DNA of 64,000 nucleotides, taken from assembly GCA_036924085.1 (NCBI GenBank), contig JAVGWX010000007.1, positions 31,597,953 to 31,661,952 on the forward strand. Direction: 5' to 3'. The notes below the pieces were generated by a model. It was given only the letters and a program-made list of their open reading frames with translations, made no database searches and was not told where the DNA came from. This stretch comes from Ariolimax columbianus. Taxonomy: Eukaryota; Mollusca; Gastropoda; Stylommatophora; Arionidae. The position numbers and the translations under genes were made by a program. Positions 1 through 12,430 of the stretch are shown piece after piece (position 1 is the first letter of the stretch; each line of letters starts with the position of its first letter).

Positions 1-2680
1 GGAAAGGTATAATTGAGAGAAGGAAAGGTATAATTGAGAAAAGGAAAGGTATAATTGAGAGACAATGAAAGGTATAGTTGAGAGAAGGAAAGGTATAATT
101 GAGAGAAGGAAAGGTATAATTGAGAGAAGGAAAGGTATAATTGAGAGAAGGAAAGGTATAATTGAGAGAAGGAACGGTATAATTGAGAGAAGGAAAGGTA
201 GAATTGAGAGAAGGAAAGGTATAATTGAGAGAAGGAAAGGTATAATTGAGAGACAATGAAAGGTATAATTGAGAGAAGGAAAGGTATAATTGAGAGAAGG
301 AAAAGTATAATTGAGAGAAGGAAAGGTATAATTGAGAAGGAAAGGTATAATTGAGAGAAGGAAAGGTATAATTGAGAAAAGGAAAGATATAATTGAGAGA
401 CAATGAAAGGTATAATTGAGAGAAGGAAAGGTATAATTGAGAGAAGGAAAGGTATAATTGAGAGACAATGAAAGGTATAATTGAGAGAAGGAAAGGTATA
501 ATTGAGAGAAGGAAAGGTATAATTGAGAGAAGGAAAGGTATAATTGAGAGACAATGAAAGGTATAATTGAGAGAAGGAAAGGTATAATTGAGAGAAGGAA
601 AGGTATAATTGAGAGAAGGAAAGGTATAATTGAGAGAAGGAAAGGTATAATTGAGAGAAGGAAAGGTATAATTGAGAGAAGGAAAGGTATAATTGAGAGA
701 AGGAAAGGTATAATTGAGAGAAGGAAAGGTATAATTGAGAGACAATGAAAGGTATAATTGAGAGAAGGAAAGGTATAATTGAGAGAAGGAAAGGTATAAT
801 TGAGAGAAGGAAAAGTATAATTAAGAGAAGGAAAGGTATAATTGAGAAGGAAAGGTATAATTGAGAGAAGGAAAAGTATAATTGAGAAAAGGAAAGATAT
901 AATTGAGAGACAATGAAAGGTATAATTGAGAGAAGGAAAGGTATAATTGAGAGAAGGAAAGGTATAATTGAGAGAAGGAAAGGTATAATTGAGAGAAGAA
1001 AAGGTATAACTGAGAGAAGGAAAGGTATAATTGAGAGACAATGAAAGGTATAATTGAGAGAAGGAAAGGTATAATTGAGAGAAGGAAAGGTATAATTGAG
1101 AGAAGGAAAGGTATAATTGAGAGACAATGAAAGGTATAATTGAGAGAAGGAAAGGTATAATTGAGAGAAGGAAAGGTATAATTGAGAGAAGGAAAGGTAT
1201 AATTGAGAGAAGGAAAGGTATAATTGAGAGAAGGAAAAGTATAATTGAGAGAAGGAAAGGTATAATTGAGAGAAGGAAAGGTATAATTGAGAGAAGGAAA
1301 GGTATAATTGAGAGAAGGAAAGGTATAATTGAGAGAAGGAAAGGTATAATTGAGAGACAATGAAAGGTATAATTGAGAGAAGGAAAGGTATAATTGAGAG
1401 AAGGAAAAGTATAATTGAGAGAAGGAAAGGTATAATTGAGAAGGAAAGGTATAATTGAGAGAAGGAAAGGTATAATTGAGAGAAGGAAAGGTATAATTGA
1501 GAGAAGGAAAGGTATAATTTAGAGAAGGAAAGGTATAATTGAGAGAAGGAAAGGTATAATTGAGAGAAGGAAAGGTATAATTGAGAGAAGGAAAGGTATA
1601 ATTGAGAGAAGGAAAGGTATAATTGAGAGAAGGAAAGGTATAATTGAGAGACAAAGAAAGGTATAATTGAGAGAAGGAAAGGTATAATTGAGAGAAGGAA
1701 AGGTATAATTGAGAGAAGGAAAGGTATAATTGAGAGAAGGAAAGGTATAATTGAGAGAAGGAAAGGTATAATTGAGAGACAATGAAAGGTATAATTGAGA
1801 GAAGGAAAGGTATAATTGAGAGAAGGTAAGGTATAATTGAGAGAAGGAAAGGTATAATTGAGAGAAGGAAAGGTATAATTGAGAGAACAAAAGGTATAAT
1901 TGAGAGAAGGAAAGGTATAATTGAGAGACAATGAAAGGTATAATTGAGAGAAGGAAAGGTATAATTGAGAGAATGAAAGGTATAATTGAGAGACAATGAA
2001 AGGTATAATTGAGAGAAGGAAAGGTATAATTGAGAGAAGGAAAGGTATAATTGAGAGAAGGAAAGGTATAATTGAGAGAAGGAAAGGTATAATTGAGAGA
2101 AGGAAAGGTATAATTGAGAGAAGGAAAGGTATAATTGAGAGAAGGAAAAGTATAATTGAGAGATGGAAAGGTATAATTGAGAGAAGGAAAGGTATAATTG
2201 AGAGAAGGAAAGGTATAATTGAGAGACAATGAAAGGTATAATTGAGAGAAGGAAAGGTATAATTGAGACAAGGAAAGGTATAATTGAGAGAAGGAAAGGT
2301 ATAATTGAGAGAAGGAAAGGTATAATTGAGAGACAATGAAAGGTATAATTGAGAGAAGGAAAGGTATAATTGAGAGACAATGAAAGGTATAATTGAGAGA
2401 AGGAAAGGTATAATTGAGAGAAGGAAAGGTATAATTGAGAGAAGTAAAGGTATAATTGAGAGAAAGAAAGGTATAATTGAGAGAAGGAAAGGTATAATTG
2501 AGAGACAATGAAAGGTATAATTCAGAAAAGAAAAGGTATAATTGAGAGATAATGAAGGGTATAATTCAGATTATGGAAGGTATAAATGAGAGAATGAAAG
2601 GTACAATTGAAAGAATGAACAGTTAATTTTAGAGATAATGAATGGAATAATTGAGAGAGAATGAAAGGTAAAACTGAGAG
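1..2680. repeat. 21-bp minisatellite, >2.6 kb, cut by the left window edge
   Basis: The monomer is ggaaaggtataattgagaga plus a, repeated more than 110 times. Monomers of 18-19 bp (gagaa deletions) and a 'caatg' variant punctuate the array. Because 21 is divisible by three, all frames stay open and give repetitive ERRKGII (plus) or SQLYLSF (minus) readings that are not proteins. After about 2510 the monomers decay (ttcag, gagat and aatga variants) and fade out near 2700. The array lies in the intron downstream of the Meis 77-bp exon. Confidence 0.97.
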
Positions 2681-2699
2681 AGACAAAATCTATAAATGA

Positions 2700-3350
2700 A
2701 AGGAAATTAAAATGTATGTAAGAGAGAGTATACGGTGACAAGTTGGAGACAATGAGGGACATTCTTGAGAGAGAACGAGATAGCGAAATAGGGTGAAGAG
2801 AGAGAGAACAAATACTAAAAGAGTGATGGAAGAAAGTGAAAGAACAAGTGACACAATTGAAAAGAAGAATGAAACAGAGAAACAGCTTGAAAAGACTGCT
2901 TATTTTTCATTTCTCGTCTATAAATTCTTTTAAAATATTTGTAGTTTTACAAAACATGTTAACAGTATTCTTCCTTCATGCATTTTTTTTTAAAAACTCG
3001 GTCAGTGCATTAACCTAGCTTGAGAGCGGACAGCGGAAGGCCCTGTTCTTCTTAGGCCTCATTTCTGACTTCTTTTTTCCAGTTGACTTGCTACTATTTT
3101 CCGGAGTAGAATTTCGCATAATGGGCTCTTTCCTTGCCAGTAACACTGTTCATTTTTCGTAGATGTCTGTTTGTATAGAGGAAAAGAGGGGACATAATTT
3201 GTCGACAACTTCTCACTCGAAAATGAAGAGTTACCTTGCTTGGAGATTAGTTCGCCTGAGCATACTGTAATAACAAAAAACTGTTATCACTGAAAATTCA
3301 ATGTGCGTAGGCGGCCTTATTTGTTCTAAGGAAAAAAATAATAATTCATA
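2700..3350. other. Unassigned intronic sequence
   Basis: This is AT-rich sequence after the decayed minisatellite. I see no gene, no exon-like frame with splice sites and no recognisable repeat family. Confidence 0.5.
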
Positions 3351-3355
3351 TGTTT

Positions 3356-3640
3356 AATCAGGTCAGGCCAGGTCTTCCCGGAACCGGTAAGGTCGTTGGG
3401 GTACACATGAAGAAACCCCTACAACCACTCGCCACTACTCTATGTCAGCCAGCGGCCGCTGCCTGTGCCTCCTCTGGTCGGAGATTGGTCCATTCGTTTA
3501 TGTTCTCCTTCCATCTTTTTGCTGGAACAATCTCTTCGTCGCCCATTTGTACCTTTCCTTTGCCAAGAGATCTTCAAAAGTCTCGATTGTTATAGCAATT
3601 CATTCTCGTATTTCCTCATTTGTAACTCGGTCTTTCTATG
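3356..3640 (-). mobile_element. LINE 3'-end remnant (ORF2 C-terminus)
   Basis: The minus strand reads RVTNEEIRE, then a decayed stretch containing FEDLLAK and KWATKRLFQQ, then WKENINEWTNLRPEEAQAAA with a stop. WxxNIxEWTxL followed by an alanine/glutamate-rich end is the familiar C-terminus of a class of animal non-LTR retrotransposon ORF2 proteins, just after the 'KRKLKWYGHV' block. Frameshifts and stops show it is dead. Only the 3' end is present, as expected for 5' truncation. Confidence 0.7.
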
Positions 3641-3654
3641 TGACGTTTAGAAGT

Positions 3655-3800
3655 CTTCGAAGACGGAAGGTGCAAATGTCGCAGTCAATCTGTAAACTAG
3701 CGACATAACGCATTCCGCTCTCCTGACAACATCCTGTTACTTGTCAATCCGTTTTCGTGGCTTTGTAGGGGGAGATTGAGAATGAACGAAGAAGTGGAAG
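3655..3800 (+). mobile_element. SINE1b fragment
   Basis: The run from 'cgaagacgg' through 'gtgcaaatgtcgcagtcaa', 'ctgtaaactagcgac' and 'cattccg' to 'gagattgagaatgaacgaag' matches the 3' half of SINE1 seen at 18289-18648, 49750, 59669 and elsewhere. It follows a LINE fragment of opposite orientation. Confidence 0.75.
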
Positions 3801-4500
3801 ATATCATCTCCAAGGCCTGAATCCTACGGTTAAGATCAGCTGTCAATATCTATGTCTCACAAGGAATTACGAATTTTGACAGGACCAATGTACACTTTAT
3901 GATCTACGTGCTTATGGCTAACCATTTGTTCAGTATATTATCATATATATGGTTACTGATTTTATATCTCTAACATTAAAAATGAATATTCTACGTCCTC
4001 TTGTTCTTCGTTCGTCTTCAGACCTCGACTTTGATGACTATAGCGAGGGCAGCTGTCGGCTTGAGGCACTTCTGTACAGCTTATCGTAGAAGGACACTGA
4101 CTGTTACCAAATGCTACTTCATTTGTCGGTATACAGTGAGCAGTACTGCAAAATGGGTTCTGTCATCATGGGGGCTCATGAAGTCGTTTGACATGTTTGA
4201 ATTATATGCAGCAAACTATCAGTATGGCAGTGGTACATAGGTGCATATCAGAAATAAACTAGCATTTAATTTCAAATACACTATTGGATCTTATACACTC
4301 ATTTCATGGAAAAACAGAAACCACTGCACTTTCCCTACTTGACGTAAAAGAGAACTGAAGAGAATTCTGTATGGGATGGGGCAAGAAATTTCTTTGAGTG
4401 ATTACAGAAAGCACTACAGCAAGAGTACAGAATGTGCTAAACCACAGATTTTAATCTAAGTTGGATCATCAGAATCGACTTAAAGACGAATACAAATATA
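3800..4500. other. Unassigned intronic sequence
   Basis: There is no recognisable gene or repeat. Short open frames such as 4001-4240 show no family motif and lack convincing splice signals. Confidence 0.5.
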
Positions 4501-4504
4501 TGTC

Positions 4505-5172
4505 GTCAAGTCCCAAATGTCCATCCAAATAAGAAATGTTCATTCAGTTGTAAATGTTGATCCATCCAGTAAGCAATGTCGACCCATGCATCCAGTAAGA
4601 AATGTCCATCGAGTAACAGATGTCCAACCAGTATTAAATGCCAATGCAATAACAAATGTCCATCAAGTAACAAATGTCCATCCAGCAAGAAATGTCCATT
4701 CAGCAACAATGATCACGCCAGTTACAAATGTCCGTCCAGTTTAAAAAAAGCCCGTCCAGTAAAATATGTCCATCCAGTAACAAATGTCCGTCGAGTAACA
4801 AATGTCCATCCAGCAACAATGATCACGACAGTAACAAACGTCCGTCCAGTAACAAATGCCCATACAGAAACAATGATCACGACAGTAACAAATGTCCGTC
4901 CAGTAAGAAGTGTCCATTCAGCAGCAAATGTCCATCCACTAACAAATGTCCATCCAGCTACAATGATCACGTCAGTAACAAATGTCCGTTCAGTAACAAA
5001 TGTCCATCCAGCAACAATGATCACGCCTGTAACAAATGTCCGTCCAGTAAAATATGTCCATCCAGTAACAATTGTCCGTCCAATAACAAGTGTCCATCCA
5101 GTAACAAATGCCCATCCAATAAAATATGTACATCCAGTAAAATATGTCCATCCTGTAACAAATGTCCTCCAT
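4505..5172. repeat. 18-bp minisatellite with higher-order structure
   Basis: The unit is aacaaatgtccatccagt (18 bp), about 37 copies. A recurring interruption 'caacaatgatcacg(a/c)cagt' every few units makes a higher-order pattern. All long frames here (TNVHPV, SNKCPS, and FVTGWT on the minus strand) are by-products of a unit length divisible by three. Confidence 0.93.
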
Positions 5173-5880
5173 TTAGCTATAACCCCCCTCGCAAGCACAA
5201 ACTACCGCTGACAAACATTTTCAATGTAAAAATATACATGTAAGAAGGGAACACCGTACGTCAATGCAATTTTCCCGACCGATCGCCTAAGAATACGACC
5301 TCCTTGGATTACTTTATCCCAGACATAAAGGGCTCTATTTCTGCCTCTCCCGCAGCCGCTTCACACGCCATCCAAGCATTATTTATACTTGCAGTTGAGT
5401 AATGTAAAGTCTATGTAAGTTGATTTCTCTCTTTGTTAGAAACGAATTACGCAGTTTCGCTTGGCTGTTCCTTTGAAATATTCGACTTTAGTATGAATGC
5501 ACATGGACAATGGGCACTTGTGCTCTGAAATGGCGTCCATTATCAATAAACTTGTGCAGACTTCTCAAAATCTCCTTCTATGTGTAAGTGGTACGTTGTT
5601 CAAAACGCCCTAAATGTGCAAAAAATGTAGCGCTGATGTTTAGAAATATTTCGCCACGCTCAAAAAGTTACGTGAAGTGTGGAGAAGTTGAACAAGCGTA
5701 ACTGAACGGCTATTCTTGATTTTTATTATTGTTATGGTCCAAGCTTCAGCGACAGGTAGAGCATGATGTATCCTATTTGCTCAAACATTATGATAATAAT
5801 TATTTCAGAGAAGACGTCTTGTCAGTGGGGTTGAGGTTAGGAGGACTAGTCTACATTAGTGGTGTTGCCTGTTGTCACCA
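5173..5880. other. Unassigned intronic sequence
   Basis: No repeat family or coding signal is recognised between the 18-bp array and the TATC/TATG microsatellite. Confidence 0.5.
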
Positions 5881-5887
5881 TTCCTTG

Positions 5888-6652
<765 letters not shown>

Positions 6653-6659
6653 TCCATTT

Positions 6660-7090
6660 ACTTACTTACCTACAATCTTATCAGGCTACCTCTTGGCCTT
6701 AACTTGTCTTGTCTGTCTTCTCGTGTATATCCTCTCTTGTCTTCCTTGCGTTGTCTTTTTTTTTCATGTCTATGATCCGTTGTACACTACAGTTTGCCTT
6801 CTTTTGGAAGCCTGCACCAAAGGTATTTATATGCCTTTGCGTTGGTGATTTATATATCAAATTTTTTTTACACAATGAGGTTGCTAGCTTCATGCACAAC
6901 CTTTTTAGTCGCCATCTAGGCCACGCACTGACGTCCACGGGGCCCATTCATTCTTAGTCAGAGCCGCTTAATCCACACGGTAAGCGAGAGGCATTTTTGT
7001 TGTTACTTGTAAGAGAAAGCTTATGGTATTAAATGTAAATGCCATACAACCGAAGACAAGGACGTATCCTAGTGGAAAGAGCGAAACTAC
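6660..7090. other. Unassigned intronic sequence
   Basis: I see nothing recognisable here apart from short pyrimidine-rich runs. Confidence 0.45.
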
Positions 7091-7091
7091 T

Positions 7092-7175
7092 ATAGGTTAT
7101 CTATCATAGGTTATCTACCATAGGTTATCTACCACAGGTTATCTACCATAGGTTATCTACCATAGGTTATCTAAG
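7092..7175. repeat. 14-bp tandem repeat, 6 copies
   Basis: The unit is ataggttatctacc; six adjacent copies span 84 bp, with single-base variants in copies 1, 4 and 6. Confidence 0.93.
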
Positions 7176-7445
7176 CGCGAAATGGCTGATCTTCAGACAA
7201 ACTAGACCTAGACAGACGATCCATCGTGTGGGAGAGCTTGCCTAGAAGTGGGTTCTCGTGTTTCGATCCACTAGAAACACGTAGAGAAAGGTCTCCCAAT
7301 TTAAGGGATATACATAGAAGAGGTAAAATGCGGTGAGAAATTTGAAGGAGCCGGTGTTAGACTTAAGCCAAACCTGAAATTGGTTTGTACCTAGTTTTAA
7401 TGGGTTTATAATGCAACAAATTAATTTGCTAGTTATAAAATTTAA

Positions 7446-7448
<3 letters not shown>

Positions 7449-7488
<40 letters not shown>

Positions 7489-7520
7489 TAAAGAGAGAGA
7501 GAGTCAGAGAGAAAACAAAA
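7449..7520. repeat. (GA)n microsatellite
   Basis: Alternating GA with minor AAA interruptions. Confidence 0.9.
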
Positions 7521-7689
7521 GTGGTATAAAAAGTATGGCGTGGGGAGAGCATAGAAGGGGGAAGGAAGTTGATTGTACACTTTTGTAACCATCTATTTGT
7601 TGTTGTTCCCTGTTCTCAGAAAGTGAGAGGAAAGGAAAGCGAAAAGGGTAACGGAAGGGTTAGCCATTAAATCGAACTTAAATAGCAAA

Positions 7690-8350
7690 TTGATGTGTTC
7701 TTCGCATTTTCTTGAGAGATGGTGATTAGGAGCAGGAAGAAGAAAAAGAACAGATGGACAGAAGAAATAAGAAGAAGAGAGAGAAAGACATCAGAAGAAA
7801 ATAGAGAAGAAGAGATAAGATAAAATCAAGAAAAAATAAGAACAAGGATGAAGAACAGAGAAGAAGCAGATGGAGACAAGAAAAGAAGAAGAGAATAAAC
7901 AGAAAGGTAGGAAAAAAAATTAGTTGAAGATGAGAGCAAAATAAGTAGTATAAGAAGATAGAAGAAGAAAATAAGAAGAAAGGGGAAGATGGAGATAAAG
8001 AAGAAAAGAAATAAGAAGAGGCAATTTAAGAAAAAAGTAGTGGAAGAAATGAGGAAAGTGGAAGAAATGAACGAGGAAGAAAGAAGAAAAGGAAGAATGA
8101 GGACGAAGAGGAAAGAGGGAAAAAAAAGCGAGTAAGTAAAAAGAAAAACGAAAGGTGGAAGAAACAAGAATGAAGAAGAAAATGAATCAAAAATGAAGAA
8201 GAAGAAAGAGGAACAATAAAAGAAGAAGAAGAACGAAGAAAAGATAGAACGAGGAACAGGAAGACAGATAAAGTGTGGGACAGAGGAAGAGGAATAAAGA
8301 GAAAGAAAAATTGGTCAAAATAAGAAGAATAAGAAGAAGAAAAAAAAGGA
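7690..8350. repeat. Long polypurine (GAA/GGA-rich) tract
   Basis: The plus strand is almost entirely A and G over about 650 bp, dominated by degenerate gaagaagaa/agaggaag motifs. The pyrimidine-rich complement gives spurious hydrophobic (F, L, S) frames. Confidence 0.85.
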
Positions 8351-8748
8351 GAAGAATACGTTTCATGAAGGTCCTGTCGCTCTCCTTCGTGCAATAACAT
8401 TTGATATTTGTTGTGTTATCAGCGACCAGTCACAACCGTCAGATATATGTATACGTGCATAGAGACACGTCGACGGAAGTTTTCTTTATCTTGTCCAAAG
8501 TCTGCTTGTACGTTTTTCTCCAATAAGAATATCTGTAGCATTCTGGTGTACATTGCAAGTCAGCTGCGTATCCTGTTTGTTTGTTGTTTTTCTGTAGTTA
8601 TTTCCAAGCAGGATTTCTTCAGCATTCAGTTAAGTATTTGAATCAACACTAGTTCTTGATACAGTGTTCTTAAACCCGAGCATCCGGGAGGGCTACACCT
8701 GTTCTATGATTCAATGGAAGGGTTAAGTGCAGTTGACTAAAATTCGAG

Positions 8749-9108
8749 GGACGATGAGGCTAACGTCTGATCAGGTAAAACGCACTGATCAGACAATGTT
8801 TGCCCGCGTCAGGAGAAATATAGTGGCCAAGACCCTCATCTGACCTCCATGTTTCTTCGTCCTGGAAAAGGGCTGTTGTCGAGGACAACAGTCCGGCAAA
8901 CATAGTGAGGTTCGAAATGATCCCCGTAGTAGAGAGCGACACGTAGATGAAGGTCAAGCATAGCACAACAGCCTGGAGGACCCGGACCACCTTCATCAGC
9001 ACGCTCGGAATTTGAGGAAAGACACGACAACCCACCACGTAACGCCCTTTTTAGGGCGCACAAAAGAGTAATCTACTCATTGTGAGCATTCGCAAATAAC
9101 AACAACTG
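8749..9108 (+). mobile_element. SINE2 copy, full length, (CAA) tail
   Basis: The sequence matches the family at 13118, 32935 (inverted), 48328 and 62914. It has the head 'gaggctaacgtctgatcagg', then 'gatccccgtagtagagagcga', then 'gcccttttt-agggcgcacaaaagagtaa', ending 'cgcaaataacaacaac'. The similar minus-strand frames in several copies reflect shared repeat descent, not a conserved protein. No clear A/B box was seen. Confidence 0.85.
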
Positions 9109-9319
9109 AAATTCGACGCCCAGTGTTTCGCTTTAGATCTGATTCTGCCCAAGTCGACGTTGCACTCCGAGAAATGAATCCATTTGCTATATTGCAGAAC
9201 TGAGTCTCGGCGGAACTGATGTACACTGTATTCTCTCATATGATGGTGGAGACACAAAGCTGGCCAAAGGATCCTCATTAGATAATTCAGTAACACACAC
9301 CTATATGGTCTGGAAGGGT

Positions 9320-9420
9320 CTTGCAGATATTTCAGTATTGCTGTAAACTGCGATGCAACGTCACAAACGTTCTTTTCAGGCTGAACGACGACGAAGAGGA
9401 AGAAGAAGAAGTGGAGACAT
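9320..9420 (+). mobile_element. Possible decayed SINE1 3' end
   Basis: 'gcagatatttcagtattg' followed by 'ctgtaaactgcgatgcaacg', and further on 'gaacgacgacgaagagg', parallels the 3' half of SINE1 including the GAA-rich tail. Divergence is high. Confidence 0.4.
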
Positions 9421-9589
9421 GTACTTAACTGAACCGCATGAAGGAAAGCTTCTGATGATGATAAAGACATGTGGATAAACAAAATACAACGTGCAAAGCA
9501 AATAAAGCACGCAAACTTCACAGGAAAGAGACTGAGGTCACGAAAATATCTAGACGAGTAGGACAAACCAATATCGTCATTGCAAAGCA

Positions 9590-10000
9590 GTTAATGAAGC
9601 AGGTGAAAGATGTCACATAATTAGGGAGCAGACGGAAGAATCACAGCCGAAATCAAACAAAGATTCAATAAGGCAAATCAGATCATTGGGCAATTAACAC
9701 CAATACTTAATTGCAAGCACACGACAATAACTACCAACTACACTTTGTTCAATAGGATGTTTGTCCCGACACTATGCTACCAATGTGACTAAAATCAATT
9801 GAGAAACGCCAAATCGTAACAACAGAAATGAAATGACTGCGACAAATATTGGGTGTAACAAATCAGAGACTAAATCAGAAACGAGCAGGAGACTAATTAG
9901 AACAACACCAGTATTAGAGTGCATCGAAAGACAGCAACTACAATTATTTGGCCATGTAACAAGACTACCACGACACAGCACTCGACATCCCCCTCCCCAC
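9590..10000 (+). mobile_element. LINE ORF2 C-terminal pseudogene fragment
   Basis: From 9634 the plus frame reads GRITAEIKQRFNKANQIIGQ and continues LTPIL...TLFNRMFVPTLCYQCD to a stop. It then shifts through LRQILGVTNQ and resumes at RRLIRTTPVLECIERQQLQL followed by FGHVTRLP. The order is AEI-RI-KA block, FxxxVxPTLxYxC, LRxILGVT, LFGHVxRLP. This is the typical post-reverse-transcriptase region of animal non-LTR retrotransposons. Several stops and shifts mean it is non-functional. Confidence 0.75.
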
Positions 10001-10079
10001 ACCCACACCCACCCCTGCTTCCCAACAGGCAATGCTATTTCGGTAAAACGGAATGAAAATAAACAACAAAATTTATAAG

Positions 10080-10540
10080 GATTAGAGAATTTGTGGTAAC
10101 TGAAAGAAATTGAGTCCTCCACAAAAATGCAGATCTCCAATTGTATACTGTTGGGACCACATAATGCAACATGACGGGCTGTATACAGTTATGGCCACAT
10201 GATAAAACAAGCCAGGTCGCGTGCTTCTGGGGGCCGCATGCATGAGACCATGGCCCAGAAATACCAAAAAGCTAATGCAATCCGCCATCTGACCAAACCG
10301 AGAGATTACGCCGTATTTAGGTCGGATAGATTTTGAAACAGGAAATTCGAGAAGCAGGTACAGGGTTACTCCAGAAGGCTCTACAAACTTAAGATTGTTA
10401 AATCTTGAACTGATAGGAGAAAAAAATCTTTAAAAATCATTATGGCACGTGGATCTTCGAACTGTTAGGCAGTTATTTGTGATGATGAAGGTCATCGGCA
10501 GTGTAGACATTGCTGTCAAAGATAAAGTGCTACCTAATTC
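10080..10540. other. Unassigned intronic sequence
   Basis: No recognisable feature. Confidence 0.45.
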
Positions 10541-10840
10541 ATCTTATTCTTCTTCTTCTTCATCTTCTTCGTTGTCATCTTGTTCTTTTTCTGTAGCGTT
10601 TGTCCCGGTATGTCCTGAAATAAACGTTGTATCGTAGTTTACAGCGAGGCTGCGATATATTCGACCAGACACAGTCGGTTCCATGTCTCTTTATGAGGTA
10701 GAGGGGTTTGTCTTCCCACAGTGGTCTCTATTCTCATGGCCTGTTTTCATGACTACCGCTTGGAGGTGGAATGGAGACTTGATCAGCTATGTCTCGCAGT
10801 CCCAGGAGCAAGCAGTCAGCTATGATTCGCTAGTTGCCTT
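10540..10840 (-). mobile_element. Old SINE1 copy, inverted
   Basis: The copy starts with a CTT-rich tract (its GAA tail) at 10542-10575. It continues with 'cgtagtttacagcgaggctgcgatat' and 'cagacacagtcgg', then a decayed head ('gaggtgga', 'agtcagctatgattcgctag'). The order matches the inverted SINE1 at 23180-23573. Confidence 0.65.
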
Positions 10841-10924
10841 CGCATCATTCCCTGCCGCTTCTTGGTTTTCGTTTGTAGATTTAGGACTATTTGTTAGGAG
10901 TTTTTTAACATTCTGGTTGTTTTT

Positions 10925-11145
10925 TTGTTCTTTTTTGTTCTTTTTTTTTGTTTGTTGCTTTCACCTTATTTCTCTAATCCCAAAGGCGGTGTGATTTGCA
11001 CTGTGGTTTTTATTTTGCGCAATCAGCCTAGTGCATCCGACTTCAGCATGCATTTTATGTAAGGGTCTGCTTCCTCCTGCATTTTCTAAGGATTTGCTTT
11101 CCTGGGGTAACGGCCGGTGCTGTGATGGGGATCAAACCCAGCACC
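10925..11145 (-). mobile_element. SINE3 copy, inverted, missing its 5' A box
   Basis: Read on the minus strand it runs from 'tgctgggtttgatccccatc' (B-box region) through 'cggccgttaccccaggaaag' to a T-rich plus-strand end (its A tail) near 10925. It stops where the plus-strand SINE3 begins, so it lacks the A-box part. Confidence 0.8.
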
Positions 11146-11398
11146 GGGGACGGCGTAGCCTAGTGGTTATGTGGCACGGCTCACAACTGGTTTCGATCCC
11201 CATCACAGCACCGGCCGTTACCCCGGGGAAGCAAACCCTTAGAAAATGCAGGAGGAAGCAGACCCTTACATAAAATACATGCTGAAGTCGGACGCACTGG
11301 AACGAAAGGCGCAAAATAAAAGCCACAGTGCAACGCACACCGTCTTGGGGATTAGAGAAAATAAGGCGAACGCAAAAAAGAACCAAAAAAAAAAAAAA
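11146..11398 (+). mobile_element. SINE3 copy, full length (tRNA-derived)
   Basis: The head 'ggggacggcgtagcctagtgg' carries an A-box-like TAGCCTAGTGG and, about 35 bp later, a B-box-like GGTTTCGATCCCC. These are RNA polymerase III internal promoter elements inherited from a tRNA. The body (accggccgttaccccgggg, caggaggaagcagaccctta) and an A-rich tail ending near 11398 match the copies at 21795 and 41637. Confidence 0.9.
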
Positions 11399-11400
11399 AA

Positions 11401-11458
11401 ACCAGCACCGTCGGATTGTTAGCCGTGCTACTTATCCACTAGCCAACGCCGTCACAGA
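11401..11458 (-). mobile_element. SINE3-like head fragment, inverted
   Basis: The minus strand reads 'gacggcgttggctagtggat' and then 'aagtagcacggct', an A-box-bearing SINE3-type head, directly after the poly-A tail of the preceding copy. Confidence 0.65.
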
Positions 11459-11459
11459 A

Positions 11460-11840
11460 TCCATGTTTGATTCTGCCTGGAAGGTGGATAGGTGATAATG
11501 ACTAGATTTGCTGTGTCTGGCAACATCACAATGTAAAAGAAGTTATAACGCAAACAGCCTCTTTAAAAGCACGTTATTGTATTGATAGTCTTCCTGTTAG
11601 GAGGCAAGCTGTAGTTATGACCCCCGAGACTTTTACTGGATTGAACAAGGGCGTATATGATAAAGTGATCCGTTGCTCTGTGTGAACATAGCAAACATTC
11701 ATTTGGCTACTCAATTGTCCTCCCGTCTTCTGGGTCTACTCCTTGCAAGTATTCGTCCCAGGATATTTTTCCCCTTTATGTGTCATTTTCTGACTTCCAT
11801 CATCCCATACCGTCCTTTATTTTTCCGCCCTCTTCACAGA
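11460..11840. other. Unassigned intronic sequence
   Basis: No feature recognised. Confidence 0.4.
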
Positions 11841-11985
11841 CCCCCCCCATCCTTCTTGATCCTTTCCTTTCCAGCCCTCTTCCCAAACCCCTCCATCCTT
11901 TTGCGTCCTTTCCTTTCCCGTCTTCTTCCCTAACCCCTCCTTCATTTTGAATCCTTCCCTTCCTCGTCCTCCCAAGCCCCTCCTA
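11840..11985. repeat. CT-rich imperfect tandem repeat (~47 bp x3)
   Basis: Three imperfect copies of a block of the form 'cccctccatcctttt...tcctttcctttcccgtcttcttcccaa'. Confidence 0.6.
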
Positions 11986-11989
11986 CCAC

Positions 11990-12430
11990 CTAACCAACCG
12001 TTGAATTTTTGTAAACCGTGTCATAAGGCGATATCAGTTGGTGATGACGTATAATTCTTCAGGAGCGAAGCGGAGATAAACGTGTCACATTTAGAAAGGG
12101 GTAAGGGTACTTGAAATGCCTGATAACTAGATCCTTGAGTGAAATAAGCCTCGACTGGGCCTGGTTTTTTGAGTGCCTAGTTTTGTTTAGCTGCTATGGT
12201 GCACAAGTCTAGTAGCTAAAGTAGTAATGGGATGGGTAGGACTGGCATGGAGCTAGTTTTTAAAGTGGCCCTAGTTGGATAATAGAGTGCACGACTATTG
12301 GAAATAAGGAGGCTTGGAAAATGTACCTGCACAGCAGAGTTGGTTTCGAATGCCTTTATTCGCGATAAACACGTTGCGGTGTACAGACTTAGCGGTATGT
12401 GTTTGGGTGAGAAATACATAGGAAGACAGT
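11990..12430. other. Unassigned intronic sequence
   Basis: No feature recognised. Confidence 0.4.

Noticed and set aside
821..2508. Long minus-strand open frames (519 and 329 codons) with SQLYLSF repeats
   Set aside because: They are pure by-products of a 21-bp minisatellite; every frame is open and no non-repeat sequence is coded.
4505..5172. Cys/Asn/His-rich repetitive frames resembling a secreted repeat protein
   Set aside because: The 18-bp unit gives open frames on both strands in several phases, and no signal peptide or splice signals accompany them.
8760..9063. Similar minus-strand peptides at 8760, 13223, 51599 and 63159 (VLMK...GFICVSL) as a possible protein family
   Set aside because: The similarity follows SINE2 nucleotide homology, and the frames break at different places.
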